64,000 bases of DNA, from positions 186,001 through 250,000 of the forward strand of contig NZ_KI535368.1 of assembly GCF_000160035.2 (NCBI RefSeq), given 5' to 3'. Below are positions 17,699 through 26,407 of this stretch, one piece after another (within the stretch, counting starts at the first letter, position 1; every line of letters starts with the position of its first letter). The translations under genes and the position numbers were made by a program. The notes under the pieces are model-generated. The model did no database searches, was not told the origin of the DNA, and saw only the letters and a list, made by a program, of their open reading frames with translations. This DNA comes from Catonella morbi ATCC 51271 (GTDB taxonomy: Bacteria > Bacillota > Clostridia > Lachnospirales > Lachnospiraceae).

Positions 17699-17869
17699 AT
17701 GTCAGAGTATGAGAATAGCAACGAAAAGGCTTATAGGAGTATGAATTTTGTGGGTATAGTCAATATTGCTTTAGGAATAGTGTTGGTGGTGGTTTCTGCT
17801 GTATGTGGGGCATTCATCATAGCAGGCGGGACAAAGCTGATTAAAGACAAAAAAGGAATAACTTTTTAA
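17699..17869 (+). CDS. Small single-span membrane protein, unknown
   Basis: 56 residues. A charged N-terminal segment (MSEYENSNEKAYRS) is followed by a long hydrophobic stretch of about 30 residues, then KLIKDKKGITF. It is a one- or two-pass membrane peptide with no recognised family. AAGGAGAAG sits 6-8 bases before the ATG, and the next gene starts 12 bp after its stop, so it is very likely translated and cotranscribed with that gene. Confidence 0.65.
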   Translation: MSEYENSNEKAYRSMNFVGIVNIALGIVLVVVSAVCGAFIIAGGTKLIKDKKGITF

Positions 17870-17881
17870 TGGAGATAGCAG

Positions 17882-18994
17882 ATGAAGCTAAGCACTAAAG
17901 AAAAAATTGCAAGAATTATAGATGCTATGCTGTATGGAGATTTTACTACCAAGAAGTATTTATATGGTATATTGATATTTACATTGATTACACTTGTCAC
18001 CGGGATTATGGCTGTATTCGGTGCCGGTATATGGTACGGACTGACAGCTATGTTAGTGGGAGTGGTAGATTTGATTTGGTGGCAGTCAATGACGCTTACT
18101 GAAAGTGAGCTCAAAGAACAGGGCGATAAAGCCAGATATCTCCGGGAGAAACAAAACAAAAAGCTGGAGAAAGAGGAGGAGAAGGTAAGAAAAGAGGAAG
18201 AGAAAAGAGAGAAGAAAGAGCCTGAAAGTGAAGTAGAGAAAGCTTTGGGAAAAGCTGAAGAGAGCCTTGAAAAAAATGCAGAGTATAGAATAACAAGCGA
18301 AGAAATTAAATATGTACTAAAAAAGTATAAGGCAAAAAAAGACCACAGGGAAATAATTATAGATTCTTGTGAATCTTTGGGGTTGAAAGAAAGCCCTGCG
18401 TATATATGGGCAGACAGAAAGAAGTATTATTTTCTGATTCTTACAGACGGAGAACCTCTTAAGCTCGACTATCCGTTAGAATATAATATGAAAATTTATT
18501 ATGAAAACGGAGTAAAGTCTAATCCTGATAAAGAATATAAGAGGTTTAAAGGAGTTTCTATGGTTTCTATGGCATTTAGTCCGTTTTTACCGGACTATTA
18601 TCAAAAAAGGACAGATAAGGGAACTGCCTTTTATAAAAACCTGTATAGGCTGGGCAGTGATATGTATTTTACAAATACCTCTGCTAAGAATGTATTTGAT
18701 ATAACAGGTGCGGATTTTGAAATTAAAGATGATGTAACAGAGGATATCAGACATGGTGAGGACTTTAAGAATGCCTATAAAGCGAATATTCTCTGGAGAG
18801 ACGGGGCAATGTCTTCGGATGAATATAAGAAGGTAATTACAGGACTCCTCAGCAGTCTTGCGAGAGCAGATATAAGGTTCGATGATTTCAACAGAATTTT
18901 AGAGCAGATGTATGAGTATAATTTTATAACAAAAGCCTATAAAGAGTTCTATACTAATTACAGAAAAAAATATAGGGAAGAAAAAGGGAAATAA
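17882..18994 (+). CDS. Membrane protein with charged coiled coil, unknown
   Basis: 370 residues, not recognised. Two hydrophobic segments occur at about 25-60 (YLYGILIFTLITLVTGIMAV, then LTAMLVGVVDLIWW). A Lys/Glu-rich helix of about 45 residues (80-125) follows and is probably a coiled coil facing the cytoplasm. A soluble C-terminal domain (130-370) is rich in Tyr and charged residues. It probably works with the 56-residue membrane protein just upstream. No enzymatic motif was seen. Confidence 0.6.
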   Translation: MKLSTKEKIARIIDAMLYGDFTTKKYLYGILIFTLITLVTGIMAVFGAGIWYGLTAMLVGVVDLIWWQSMTLTESELKEQGDKARYLREKQNKKLEKEEEKVRKEEEKREKKEPESEVEKALGKAEESLEKNAEYRITSEEIKYVLKKYKAKKDHREIIIDSCESLGLKESPAYIWADRKKYYFLILTDGEPLKLDYPLEYNMKIYYENGVKSNPDKEYKRFKGVSMVSMAFSPFLPDYYQKRTDKGTAFYKNLYRLGSDMYFTNTSAKNVFDITGADFEIKDDVTEDIRHGEDFKNAYKANILWRDGAMSSDEYKKVITGLLSSLARADIRFDDFNRILEQMYEYNFITKAYKEFYTNYRKKYREEKGK

Positions 18995-19011
18995 ACAGGA
19001 GTAATATTCAT

Positions 19012-19057
19012 AATCCTTATTTTCGGTATGCAAGCCGTCAATAAGGATTTTTTTTTG
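19012..19057 (+). terminator. Rho-independent terminator
   Basis: AATCCTTATT (19012-19021) pairs exactly with AATAAGGATT (19040-19049), followed by a run of T. Confidence 0.88.
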
Positions 19058-19220
19058 ATATTATTCAAAAACTAAAAATGGACAAAAGTGGACAACTGAC
19101 CAACTTAGTATTAATGTATAAAATTAGCCCTAAAAACCCCTTTACAGATGTTGATTTTTTATTTTTTTTATGTATAATCTAATTGAAACTTGGTTATCTT
19201 TAAGCTAAATTTAAAGAAAA

Positions 19221-19290
19221 TTACGATAAACAACAGGTTTATACTATAATTTTTGTATATTACCTATAGAAATAATCTATACAGGTAATA
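19221..19290 (+). promoter_or_regulatory. Promoter and palindromic operator of sugar-uptake operon
   Basis: A -10 TATAAT (19245-19250) has a weak -35 TTACGA (19221-19226). Overlapping the expected start is an inverted repeat, TATTACCTATAGA (19258-19270) and TCTATACAGGTAATA (19276-19290), with a two-base bulge. This placement suggests a repressor site or a 5' stem in the mRNA. The rest of the 340-bp spacer (19000-19340) holds only the upstream terminator and A+T-rich DNA. Confidence 0.5.
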
Positions 19291-19340
19291 AAATCAGCTT
19301 TGGATAATTTAGGAGGAACTTACATTATAAGGAGGAGAAC

Positions 19341-21062
19341 ATGAAAAAAGGGTTTAAGAAATTCCTTGCAATGGGACTTGCAACTATACTTGCTGCAAGT
19401 ACACTTACAGCTTGCGGCGAAAAAGGTGATGCCGGGAAAACAAGTTCACAGAAGACAAGCAAGACAAGTAAGGTAAGCAGTGCGGCAACTTCAGGAGTGG
19501 CACTTAATGAGGCGGGTACTTATCCGATAGTAAAGGATGGTAAGCTTGAGCTTTCTGTATTTACACTTAGCATGCCTAATGTACAGGATTTTGAAACAAA
19601 TGACTTCACTAAATTCTTAGAGGAAAAGACAGGAATTCATATTAAGTTCGTAACAGCCGGAAGAGATGAATATGAGGAGAAACTCAACCTCTTATTACAG
19701 TCGGGAGATTATCCTGATGTAATACTCGGTGGTGCACCAAATCTTGCTAAGTATGGTGTAAAAGAGGGAGTTATTATTCCGCTTGATGATTATCTTACAG
19801 ATAAAAATGTTCCTAATTACTTAAAGCTTGTTGCTAATTATGATATTAACAAGACAAAGGAAGCTGACGGAAAGATTTACTCTTTGGGTGGAGTAAATGA
19901 CTGCTATCACTGCCAGTTTGCAAGAAGAATGTGGGTAAATCAGAAATACCTTAAGGAAATGGGAGTAGAGATTCCTAAAACTACAGAAGAATTTAAAAAT
20001 GTGTGTAAGAAATTCTTAGAGTATAAGAAGGGCGGAATTGCAGTTGCAGGTGCGGCACAGGGCTGGCATACACGTATGCAGGATTGGCTGATGGGCGCAT
20101 TTACCTTTGTACCTAGTAAATCTGCAACTCTTAATGCCAGAGATTATGTAGTACTTAATGATGAAACAAAGAAGATTGAAACTGTTGCCAATACAGATGC
20201 TTACAAAGAAGGTCTTAAGTATATGAGAGAGCTTTATAAAATGGGGGCTATCTATGACGGTAACTTTACACAGACAAGTGAACAGTTAAGAACATTAGCT
20301 AATCAAGAAGATGAACCTATACTCTTCTTCACAGCAGGTGTTAACTCAGATGTTATAGATCCTGACAGTAATAACAAGTTGTATAGAAATTATGTACCAA
20401 TGGCACCTATAAAAGGACCTGACGGAACTCAGATTGCCTGGACAATACATAATTCAGGATTCTCATCAGGAGGATTCTGTATTACAGATAAGTGTCAGAA
20501 TATTGAAGCAGCTCTTCGCTGGGTAGATTTCTTCTACAGTGAGACCGGTGATCTTTGCTCACAGTATGGTGCAGATGAAGGGAAAGACTGGGTACTTAAT
20601 CCTAAGGGCAAGGTTGGCTTAAATGGTGAGCCTGCGCTTTACGAAGTACTTAATCTCTATTCATCAGATCCTCAGAACCATGACTGGCAGGATGTAGGCC
20701 TGAGAGTTGCTCCGGCTCCTTACCGTTTAGGACAGGCAGTAGATGCAAATGTAGATCCATATTCACCGGCAGGACTTGAGAAGCTTTTATTTGATACTTC
20801 AAAGAACCTTTATGAACCATACGCAAACAACACAAAGCTTCTTAACCTCTCAGAGCTTAAACTTACTGACGAAGAGAGTACAGCTGTTTCTACAATGGCA
20901 GTTGAGCTTGAGAAGATTATAGAAGAAAACTCTGTAGCATTCATAACCGGAACCAAGGATATAGATGCTGAGTGGGAGAGCTACAAGGATGCTATTAATA
21001 AAGCAGGAATTGAAGAAATCTTAAAAACATATCAGACTGCGTATGACAGACAGACTAAATAA
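19341..21062 (+). CDS. Extracellular solute-binding lipoprotein (family 1, LplA type)
   Basis: 573 residues. The lipobox LTAC places the lipidated Cys at residue 25, followed by a Ser/Thr/Lys linker. The rest is the large family-1 binding-protein fold (NLLLQSGDYPDVILGG, YSLGGVNDC, ALRWVDFFYSE). Relatives of this length work with LplB/LplC-type permeases in uptake of oligosaccharides. No ATPase is encoded in the operon, so a shared MsmK-type ATPase elsewhere is likely. GGAGGAG precedes the ATG. A hairpin after the gene probably raises its level relative to the permeases. Confidence 0.9.
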   Translation: MKKGFKKFLAMGLATILAASTLTACGEKGDAGKTSSQKTSKTSKVSSAATSGVALNEAGTYPIVKDGKLELSVFTLSMPNVQDFETNDFTKFLEEKTGIHIKFVTAGRDEYEEKLNLLLQSGDYPDVILGGAPNLAKYGVKEGVIIPLDDYLTDKNVPNYLKLVANYDINKTKEADGKIYSLGGVNDCYHCQFARRMWVNQKYLKEMGVEIPKTTEEFKNVCKKFLEYKKGGIAVAGAAQGWHTRMQDWLMGAFTFVPSKSATLNARDYVVLNDETKKIETVANTDAYKEGLKYMRELYKMGAIYDGNFTQTSEQLRTLANQEDEPILFFTAGVNSDVIDPDSNNKLYRNYVPMAPIKGPDGTQIAWTIHNSGFSSGGFCITDKCQNIEAALRWVDFFYSETGDLCSQYGADEGKDWVLNPKGKVGLNGEPALYEVLNLYSSDPQNHDWQDVGLRVAPAPYRLGQAVDANVDPYSPAGLEKLLFDTSKNLYEPYANNTKLLNLSELKLTDEESTAVSTMAVELEKIIEENSVAFITGTKDIDAEWESYKDAINKAGIEEILKTYQTAYDRQTK

Positions 21063-21095
21063 TGATTTTTTGCCTGAAATATAGGCAGATGAAAT

Positions 21096-21130
21096 TAAGG
21101 AAGCTGTCCATACTTTGGATAGCTTCCTTA
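21096..21130 (+). terminator. Intra-operon hairpin (attenuator)
   Basis: TAAGGAAGCT (21096-21105) pairs with AGCTTCCTTA (21121-21130); the inner TCC and GGA also pair. Only a short T stretch follows, so partial termination or mRNA stabilisation is likelier than a full stop. Confidence 0.6.
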
Positions 21131-21213
21131 TTCAATAGGAAATTAATCTGCAACTCCCTGTTGAATAAAGGTCCCTACGAGGGATGCAAGCTTACTGCAG
21201 GGAAATAGATTAA
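21131..21213 (+). repeat. Degenerate hairpin-forming intergenic element, copy A
   Basis: It begins TTCAATAGGAAATT and contains GCAACTCCCTGTTGAA, TCCCTACGAGGGA and AAGCTTACTGC. It aligns almost column by column with 32959-33042 and more loosely with 60826-60896. TTCAATAGG pairs with CCCTGTTGAA, and the second motif is a small stem. It lies between the binding-protein and permease genes. Confidence 0.45.
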
Positions 21214-21238
21214 TATTTTAGAAAGGAATTATGTAGCT

Positions 21239-22165
21239 ATGGCAAAAAATAGTGCTACGGTAAGTAAAAGCAATAAGATTAAGTCTGCAAACTGGCAGTT
21301 CTGGGTTATTATAGCTATTCCTATTATTTACGCTATAATATTTGCCTATGTACCTATGGCGGGAATAGTCCTTGCTTTCCAGGATTTTTCCATAAGAAAG
21401 GGAATATTTGGAAGTGACTGGGTGGGACTCAAGTATTTCAAACAATTTTTGACTTCTACCAGCAGTGTTTTAGTAATCAAGAATACATTAATTCTTGGAA
21501 TATATTCATTTTTGGCTTCTTTCCCGGTGCCTATTATTCTTGCGATAGGAATAAATGAAATGAGAGCTAAGAGATATAAGAAAACTGTGCAGATGGTTAC
21601 TTATGCTCCATATTTCATATCTATAGTTGTGCTTGTAGGTATGATGATGCAGATGATGGATCTTAGAAGCGGTATAATCAATGTTCTTTTACAGAAAGTA
21701 GGTTTTGAGCCGGTAAACTTCTTTGGAAATCCAAAAATATTCAGACATCTCTATGTATGGAGCGGAGTGTGGCAGTCAGCCGGTTATGCTTCTATTATAT
21801 ACTTAGCGGCTCTTTCGGGTGTTAGCAAAGAACTTCAGGAAGCAGCTATAGTTGATGGGGCAAATAGGATTAAGAGAATACTTCATGTAGATATTCCCGC
21901 AATCCTTCCGACTATTATAATTATGCTTATATTTAACTGTGCAAGCATAGTGAGCATAGGTCTTGATAAAGTTTTCCTTATGCAAAACTCATTAAATGCT
22001 TCTGTATCCGAGGTTATATCAACCTTTGTATATAAGGTGGGTGTAGTTAATTCCAATGTGGGATTTTCTACCGCTGCCGGACTTTTCCAATCAATTGTAT
22101 CCTTTGTGCTTCTTATAATAGTGAATAGAATATGTAAGAAGATTACAACGAATAGTTTATGGTAA
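21239..22165 (+). CDS. ABC transporter permease, LplB type
   Basis: 308 residues with six predicted transmembrane segments, and the binding-protein-dependent permease motif EAAIVDGANRIKRILHVDIP at about 200-220, which docks on the ATPase. It belongs to the LplB/YteP-like permeases that pair with large family-1 binding lipoproteins. Cytoplasmic membrane. An AAAGGAA site precedes the ATG at a somewhat long distance. Second gene of the operon. Confidence 0.9.
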   Translation: MAKNSATVSKSNKIKSANWQFWVIIAIPIIYAIIFAYVPMAGIVLAFQDFSIRKGIFGSDWVGLKYFKQFLTSTSSVLVIKNTLILGIYSFLASFPVPIILAIGINEMRAKRYKKTVQMVTYAPYFISIVVLVGMMMQMMDLRSGIINVLLQKVGFEPVNFFGNPKIFRHLYVWSGVWQSAGYASIIYLAALSGVSKELQEAAIVDGANRIKRILHVDIPAILPTIIIMLIFNCASIVSIGLDKVFLMQNSLNASVSEVISTFVYKVGVVNSNVGFSTAAGLFQSIVSFVLLIIVNRICKKITTNSLW

Positions 22166-22177
22166 AGGGGTGATATA

Positions 22178-23077
22178 ATGGAGAATGCTAAATTCAGATA
22201 CATGAGTATAGGTGACAAGACGTTCACAGTGGCGAACTATGTCATACTTACAACTATATTTTTAATGGTACTTTATCCGATTATATATGTGGTATCGGCT
22301 TCGTTTTCCAGTCCGCAGGCTGTTATAAGCGGAAGAGTTCTTTTACTTCCCGTAGAACCTACATTAAGAGGATATCAGGCTGTTTTTCAGAATGCAAAGA
22401 TACTTACAGGATTTGCAAATTCAATATTTTATTTGGTTGCGGGAACTGCGGTAAACATAGTGATGACTATTCTTTGTGCCTATCCTCTGTCCAGAAAAGA
22501 ATTCAGGGCAAGATGTGCCGTAGCCATGTTCTTTATATTTACAATGTATTTCAGTGGAGGTATAGTTCCTTCATACATTCTTGTAAAGAGCCTTCATATT
22601 ATGGATACAAGATGGGCTATGATAATACCTACAGCTATGTCTACATATAATATGATAATCTGCAGGACTTATATAGTAAACTCAATTCCCGATGAGCTTT
22701 ACGAAGCTTCACAGATGGACGGCTGCACTCCTTTTAAGTATATGCTTAAGGTAATAGTACCGCTCAGCAAGCCGATAATTGCAGTGCTTGTGCTTTATTA
22801 CGGAGTTGCAAAATGGAATGATTATTTTAACGCGATGCTTTATCTGTATAAAGAAGGGCTTCAGCCGCTTACCATAGTTATGAAAGAAATACTTATTCAG
22901 AACAAGGTAGACTTAACAAAAGTAGGAAATGCTTCTGCGGTTGCAAAATTACAGGGAATGTCAGAACTTCTAAAATATTCTACAATAGTAGTGGCATCCC
23001 TTCCGGTAATGTTACTTTATCCGCTTATTCAGAAGCATTTGGTTAAGGGTGTAATGGTAGGAGCTGTGAAAGGTTAA
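22178..23077 (+). CDS. ABC transporter permease, LplC type
   Basis: 299 residues, six transmembrane segments, and the EAA loop DELYEASQMDGCTPFKYML followed by IVPLSKPI. It is the usual partner of an LplB-type permease in carbohydrate importers. It starts 12 bp after the first permease with AAAGGGG as ribosome site. The terminal GVMVGAVKG matches the common ending of this family. Confidence 0.9.
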   Translation: MENAKFRYMSIGDKTFTVANYVILTTIFLMVLYPIIYVVSASFSSPQAVISGRVLLLPVEPTLRGYQAVFQNAKILTGFANSIFYLVAGTAVNIVMTILCAYPLSRKEFRARCAVAMFFIFTMYFSGGIVPSYILVKSLHIMDTRWAMIIPTAMSTYNMIICRTYIVNSIPDELYEASQMDGCTPFKYMLKVIVPLSKPIIAVLVLYYGVAKWNDYFNAMLYLYKEGLQPLTIVMKEILIQNKVDLTKVGNASAVAKLQGMSELLKYSTIVVASLPVMLLYPLIQKHLVKGVMVGAVKG

Positions 23078-23079
23078 AT

Positions 23080-23826
23080 ATGAAGGATTATATTTTGGAA
23101 TGCTGTATAGACAGGCTGGAGTCTGCTATAAATGGTGAAAAAGGAGGGGCAACAAGGTTTGAACTTTGTGCCAACCTTATAATAGGAGGAACAACTCCGA
23201 GTTTAACATTATTCAGGCAGGTTAGGAAAAATACTAACCTGCCGATTCATGTTCTTATAAGGAACAGGTTTGGAGATTTTTGTTATACAGATAATGAAAT
23301 TGAAGAAATGTGTGACTCTGTAAAAGAATTTGCCAAGGCAGGGGCAGATGGTGTGGTTGTGGGAGCCTTAACTCCTGAAGGAGATTTGAACGTGGCTGCT
23401 ATGAAGAGGTTTATAGAGGCAGCAAGTGGTACAAAAACCGTACTTCACAGAGCCTTTGATATGTGCAGGGAACCATTTGCAGCACTTGACAAGGCTAAGG
23501 AGTTAGGTGTGGATACAATACTCACCTCAGGTCAGAAGGGAAACTGTGTAGAGGGAGCCGGACTTTTAAAAGAGCTTATAGAAAGAGCCGGTAATGATAT
23601 AAATATTCTGATAGGCGCCGGAGTAAATGCAAAGGCAATAAAAAAAGTATTTGAAATGACGGGTGGAAAAAACTATCATATGTCCGGCAAGAAGGTTATT
23701 GACAGCAGAATGATATATAGAAAAGAAGAAGTAAGTATGGGGCTTCCATCACTTAGCGAATATGATATCTGGGAAACCTCAGAAGAAGAGATAGCAGAGG
23801 CTGTAAAGGTACTAAGGGAATTATAG
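23080..23826 (+). CDS. cutC: CutC family protein
   Basis: 248 residues, a TIM barrel with the family signature TRFELCANLIIGGTTPS near residue 25 and MCREPFAALDKAKELGVDTILTSG split across the middle. CutC was named for copper homeostasis, but that role is disputed and many copies sit in carbohydrate operons as here. Its job in this operon is therefore open. It begins 2 bp after the permease stop, using an AAAGG site inside that gene. Confidence 0.88.
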   Translation: MKDYILECCIDRLESAINGEKGGATRFELCANLIIGGTTPSLTLFRQVRKNTNLPIHVLIRNRFGDFCYTDNEIEEMCDSVKEFAKAGADGVVVGALTPEGDLNVAAMKRFIEAASGTKTVLHRAFDMCREPFAALDKAKELGVDTILTSGQKGNCVEGAGLLKELIERAGNDINILIGAGVNAKAIKKVFEMTGGKNYHMSGKKVIDSRMIYRKEEVSMGLPSLSEYDIWETSEEEIAEAVKVLREL

Positions 23827-23848
23827 AAATTTTGAAGCAGGAGGGACT

Positions 23849-26404
23849 ATGTTTTCAAAAGAGTTTAATAAAAAAATCATTGAAAGGCTTGATTACAGAA
23901 TAAAAGAGCTTAAGCTTACTTTATTAAAGGAAGAATTAGACAGGATAGCTGAAAGGGAAGACAGTGATGTAACAGAGGCTCTTTACTATCTTTATGCCTT
24001 TATGCCGCTTAGCGATATAGGAGATTATACTACTGAGACCTTTCTTGACTTTGCGAGGCAGGGAGCCTTTCTTTTTAAAGAGGGAGAGTTTAGGGGTAAG
24101 GTTGACGAAAAAATATTTGCTGAATATGTGCTTGGAGCCAGAATAAATAATGAAGATATTTCGGAAAACAGAAGTTTTTTTTATAAGGAAGTATCTGATT
24201 TAATAAAAGACAAGTCAATGAAAGCGGCTGTGATAGAGCTTAACTATTGGTGTTCATCCAAAGTAACCTATAGAACTACCGATAATAGAACAGCCGGTCC
24301 GATTACAGTATATAATAATACCTATGGACGCTGCGGTGAAGAGTCTACATTTGCGGTTTCGGTGTTTAGAAGTGTAGGTATTCCTGCAAGACAGGTTTAT
24401 GTACCGCTTTGGTCGCATTGTGATGATAATCATGCCTGGGTAGAGGTATGGTGCGATGGAAGGTGGTATTTCCTGGGAGCCTGTGAGCCGGAAGATGAAC
24501 TGAATCAAGGCTGGTTTTTAAATGCTTCCAAAAGAGCTATGATGGTACATGCAAGGTGCTACAATCCTGAACTTGAAAAAGATGTAAATGCAGGAGTAGG
24601 TATACCGGTTGCTGTAAATGTCCTAAGTACCTATGCACCTACTAAGGAAGTTACGGTAAAACTTGTAAATGAAGCAGGGAAAGCTGTTCCTGACACAAGA
24701 GTATATTTTAAGGTAATAAATTACAGTTATCTTGGGGACGTAGCCGTAACCTGTACAGATAAAAACGGTATTACAAAGCTTAAAACAGGTAACGGAAGTA
24801 TTATAATATCTGCAGGCAGTGGTGGCAGTTATGGTGAAATCCTTGTAGATACAGAGAATACTACAAATGTAGAACTAAAGCTTAGCAAGGAGGGCTACAG
24901 AGAGGTAGAAAACTCCTTTGTTATGAGAGCGCCGGGGCTTCTTAATTCCGGAACCGGTGAAAATCAGGTGAAATCAGGCGGCTCGGATGAAAGAAAGAAG
25001 AAAGAGGCTAAAAAAAGAGCTGACAAAGAAGGAGGCTTATTTGACAAGGAAGCTGCAAATAAAGCGGTAGAAGGTTTTAAGGAAGATGACAGAAAGGCTT
25101 TGTTAGATATCCTTTCTAAGTCCTGCAGTAATCAAACTGAACTGCAGAAGTTTTTGACAGAGATTAATGAAATTCCTGCCGAGTGGAAGTTAGAACTGCT
25201 TAAAAGCCTTGCAGATAAGGATTATCAGGATACTGCTACCTATACTTTATTTGAACATTGTCTATATACGGACATCAATCTCTGTGAAAAATATCCTAAA
25301 GACATTTTTTATAAATATGTGCTTTGTCCAAGAGTTTCTTATGAAAAGATACTTCCGTTCAGAAAATATCTTTTAGAAAAATTTAAAGGTACAAAGGTAT
25401 CAGATATTGACGAGATCAGGGAATTTTTTAGCAAAGTTAATTCAGAGCTTAAGGAAAAGCCTGAGTTTGAATATGCAAACTTAATCAGTACGGCTTATGG
25501 AGCTTATTGGTCGGGCTATGCGAGTGCAAGGTCAAAGAGGGTGATTTTCATACAGATTTTAAGAAGTCTTGGTATTCCTGCAAGACTTAATCCAAAGGAT
25601 GACTCTATGGAAGTTTACTTAAATGGTGAGTTTGTTGCCATAGAGGTTTCAAAAGAAAGCCCTAAAGGAAAACTGGAGTTTGAATTTGCGGGGGATGTTC
25701 ACTGGAGTTATTATGAAAACTTCTCATTGTCTAAATTTACGGACAATGAGTATGATCCTTTAAGCTTAAATACGGAGGATATTACAAAGGCAGATAATAT
25801 AGTGGAACTCAGTGTAGGAACTTACAGGCTGGTAACAAGCAACAGACTTCCAAACGGTAATATATTTGCAAAATCTGTGATTGCCGATGTAGAAGAGGGG
25901 AAAACAACTAAGCTTCCTGTAAGCTTTTATGAGGCAAAAATAAGTGATATGCTTTCAGACTACCCTATAAGAAATATAAGCTTTGAAAATAAAAATGCAG
26001 AAAAGATTTCTATTCAAGAGCTTACAAAAGCTGATAACGGAATCTTTATCTGGCTGAATGCAAAGGCTGAGCCTACAGAGCATATCTTAAATGAGCTTTT
26101 TGATAAAAAGGAGTTGTTTAACAGGCTTAAAACGAAGATATACTTTGTGGTAAAAAATGAAAAAGAACTTGAAGATACCAATATTAAGAGGGTTAGTGAG
26201 GCACTTGTCAATAAAGAAATCCTGTTTGAAGCATTTGATACGGAAACAGGAAAACTGGCAAGAGAGTTATATCTTGAACCGGGACTTTATCCGCTTATCT
26301 GCATGGTAAACAAAGAAGGTAAGGGAGTTTATGGTACGGCAGGTTACAATGTAGGTACGGCAGACATGTTACTTAAAATATGTGGTTACTTAGAGGAGGA
26401 ATAA
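23849..26404 (+). CDS. Large transglutaminase-like protein
   Basis: 851 residues without a signal peptide. The transglutaminase-like domain has Cys162 in YGRCGEES, His195 in DDNHAWVEVW and an acidic cluster in GACEPED. A carboxypeptidase-regulatory-like beta domain follows (about 250-350), then a Lys-rich linker. The second half (about 520-600) resembles another transglutaminase core (RSLGIPARL) but lacks the Cys, so it is probably inactive. Papain-like members usually hydrolyse peptide or isopeptide bonds. Position between a sugar importer, a fucosidase and an aminopeptidase suggests breakdown of imported glycopeptide, which is inference. Confidence 0.8.
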   Translation: MFSKEFNKKIIERLDYRIKELKLTLLKEELDRIAEREDSDVTEALYYLYAFMPLSDIGDYTTETFLDFARQGAFLFKEGEFRGKVDEKIFAEYVLGARINNEDISENRSFFYKEVSDLIKDKSMKAAVIELNYWCSSKVTYRTTDNRTAGPITVYNNTYGRCGEESTFAVSVFRSVGIPARQVYVPLWSHCDDNHAWVEVWCDGRWYFLGACEPEDELNQGWFLNASKRAMMVHARCYNPELEKDVNAGVGIPVAVNVLSTYAPTKEVTVKLVNEAGKAVPDTRVYFKVINYSYLGDVAVTCTDKNGITKLKTGNGSIIISAGSGGSYGEILVDTENTTNVELKLSKEGYREVENSFVMRAPGLLNSGTGENQVKSGGSDERKKKEAKKRADKEGGLFDKEAANKAVEGFKEDDRKALLDILSKSCSNQTELQKFLTEINEIPAEWKLELLKSLADKDYQDTATYTLFEHCLYTDINLCEKYPKDIFYKYVLCPRVSYEKILPFRKYLLEKFKGTKVSDIDEIREFFSKVNSELKEKPEFEYANLISTAYGAYWSGYASARSKRVIFIQILRSLGIPARLNPKDDSMEVYLNGEFVAIEVSKESPKGKLEFEFAGDVHWSYYENFSLSKFTDNEYDPLSLNTEDITKADNIVELSVGTYRLVTSNRLPNGNIFAKSVIADVEEGKTTKLPVSFYEAKISDMLSDYPIRNISFENKNAEKISIQELTKADNGIFIWLNAKAEPTEHILNELFDKKELFNRLKTKIYFVVKNEKELEDTNIKRVSEALVNKEILFEAFDTETGKLARELYLEPGLYPLICMVNKEGKGVYGTAGYNVGTADMLLKICGYLEEE

Positions 26405-26407
26405 AAG

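Noticed and set aside
19060-19220. Long A+T-rich spacer considered as an origin or small RNA gene
   Set aside because: No DnaA boxes, promoter-terminator pair or conserved fold could be made out.
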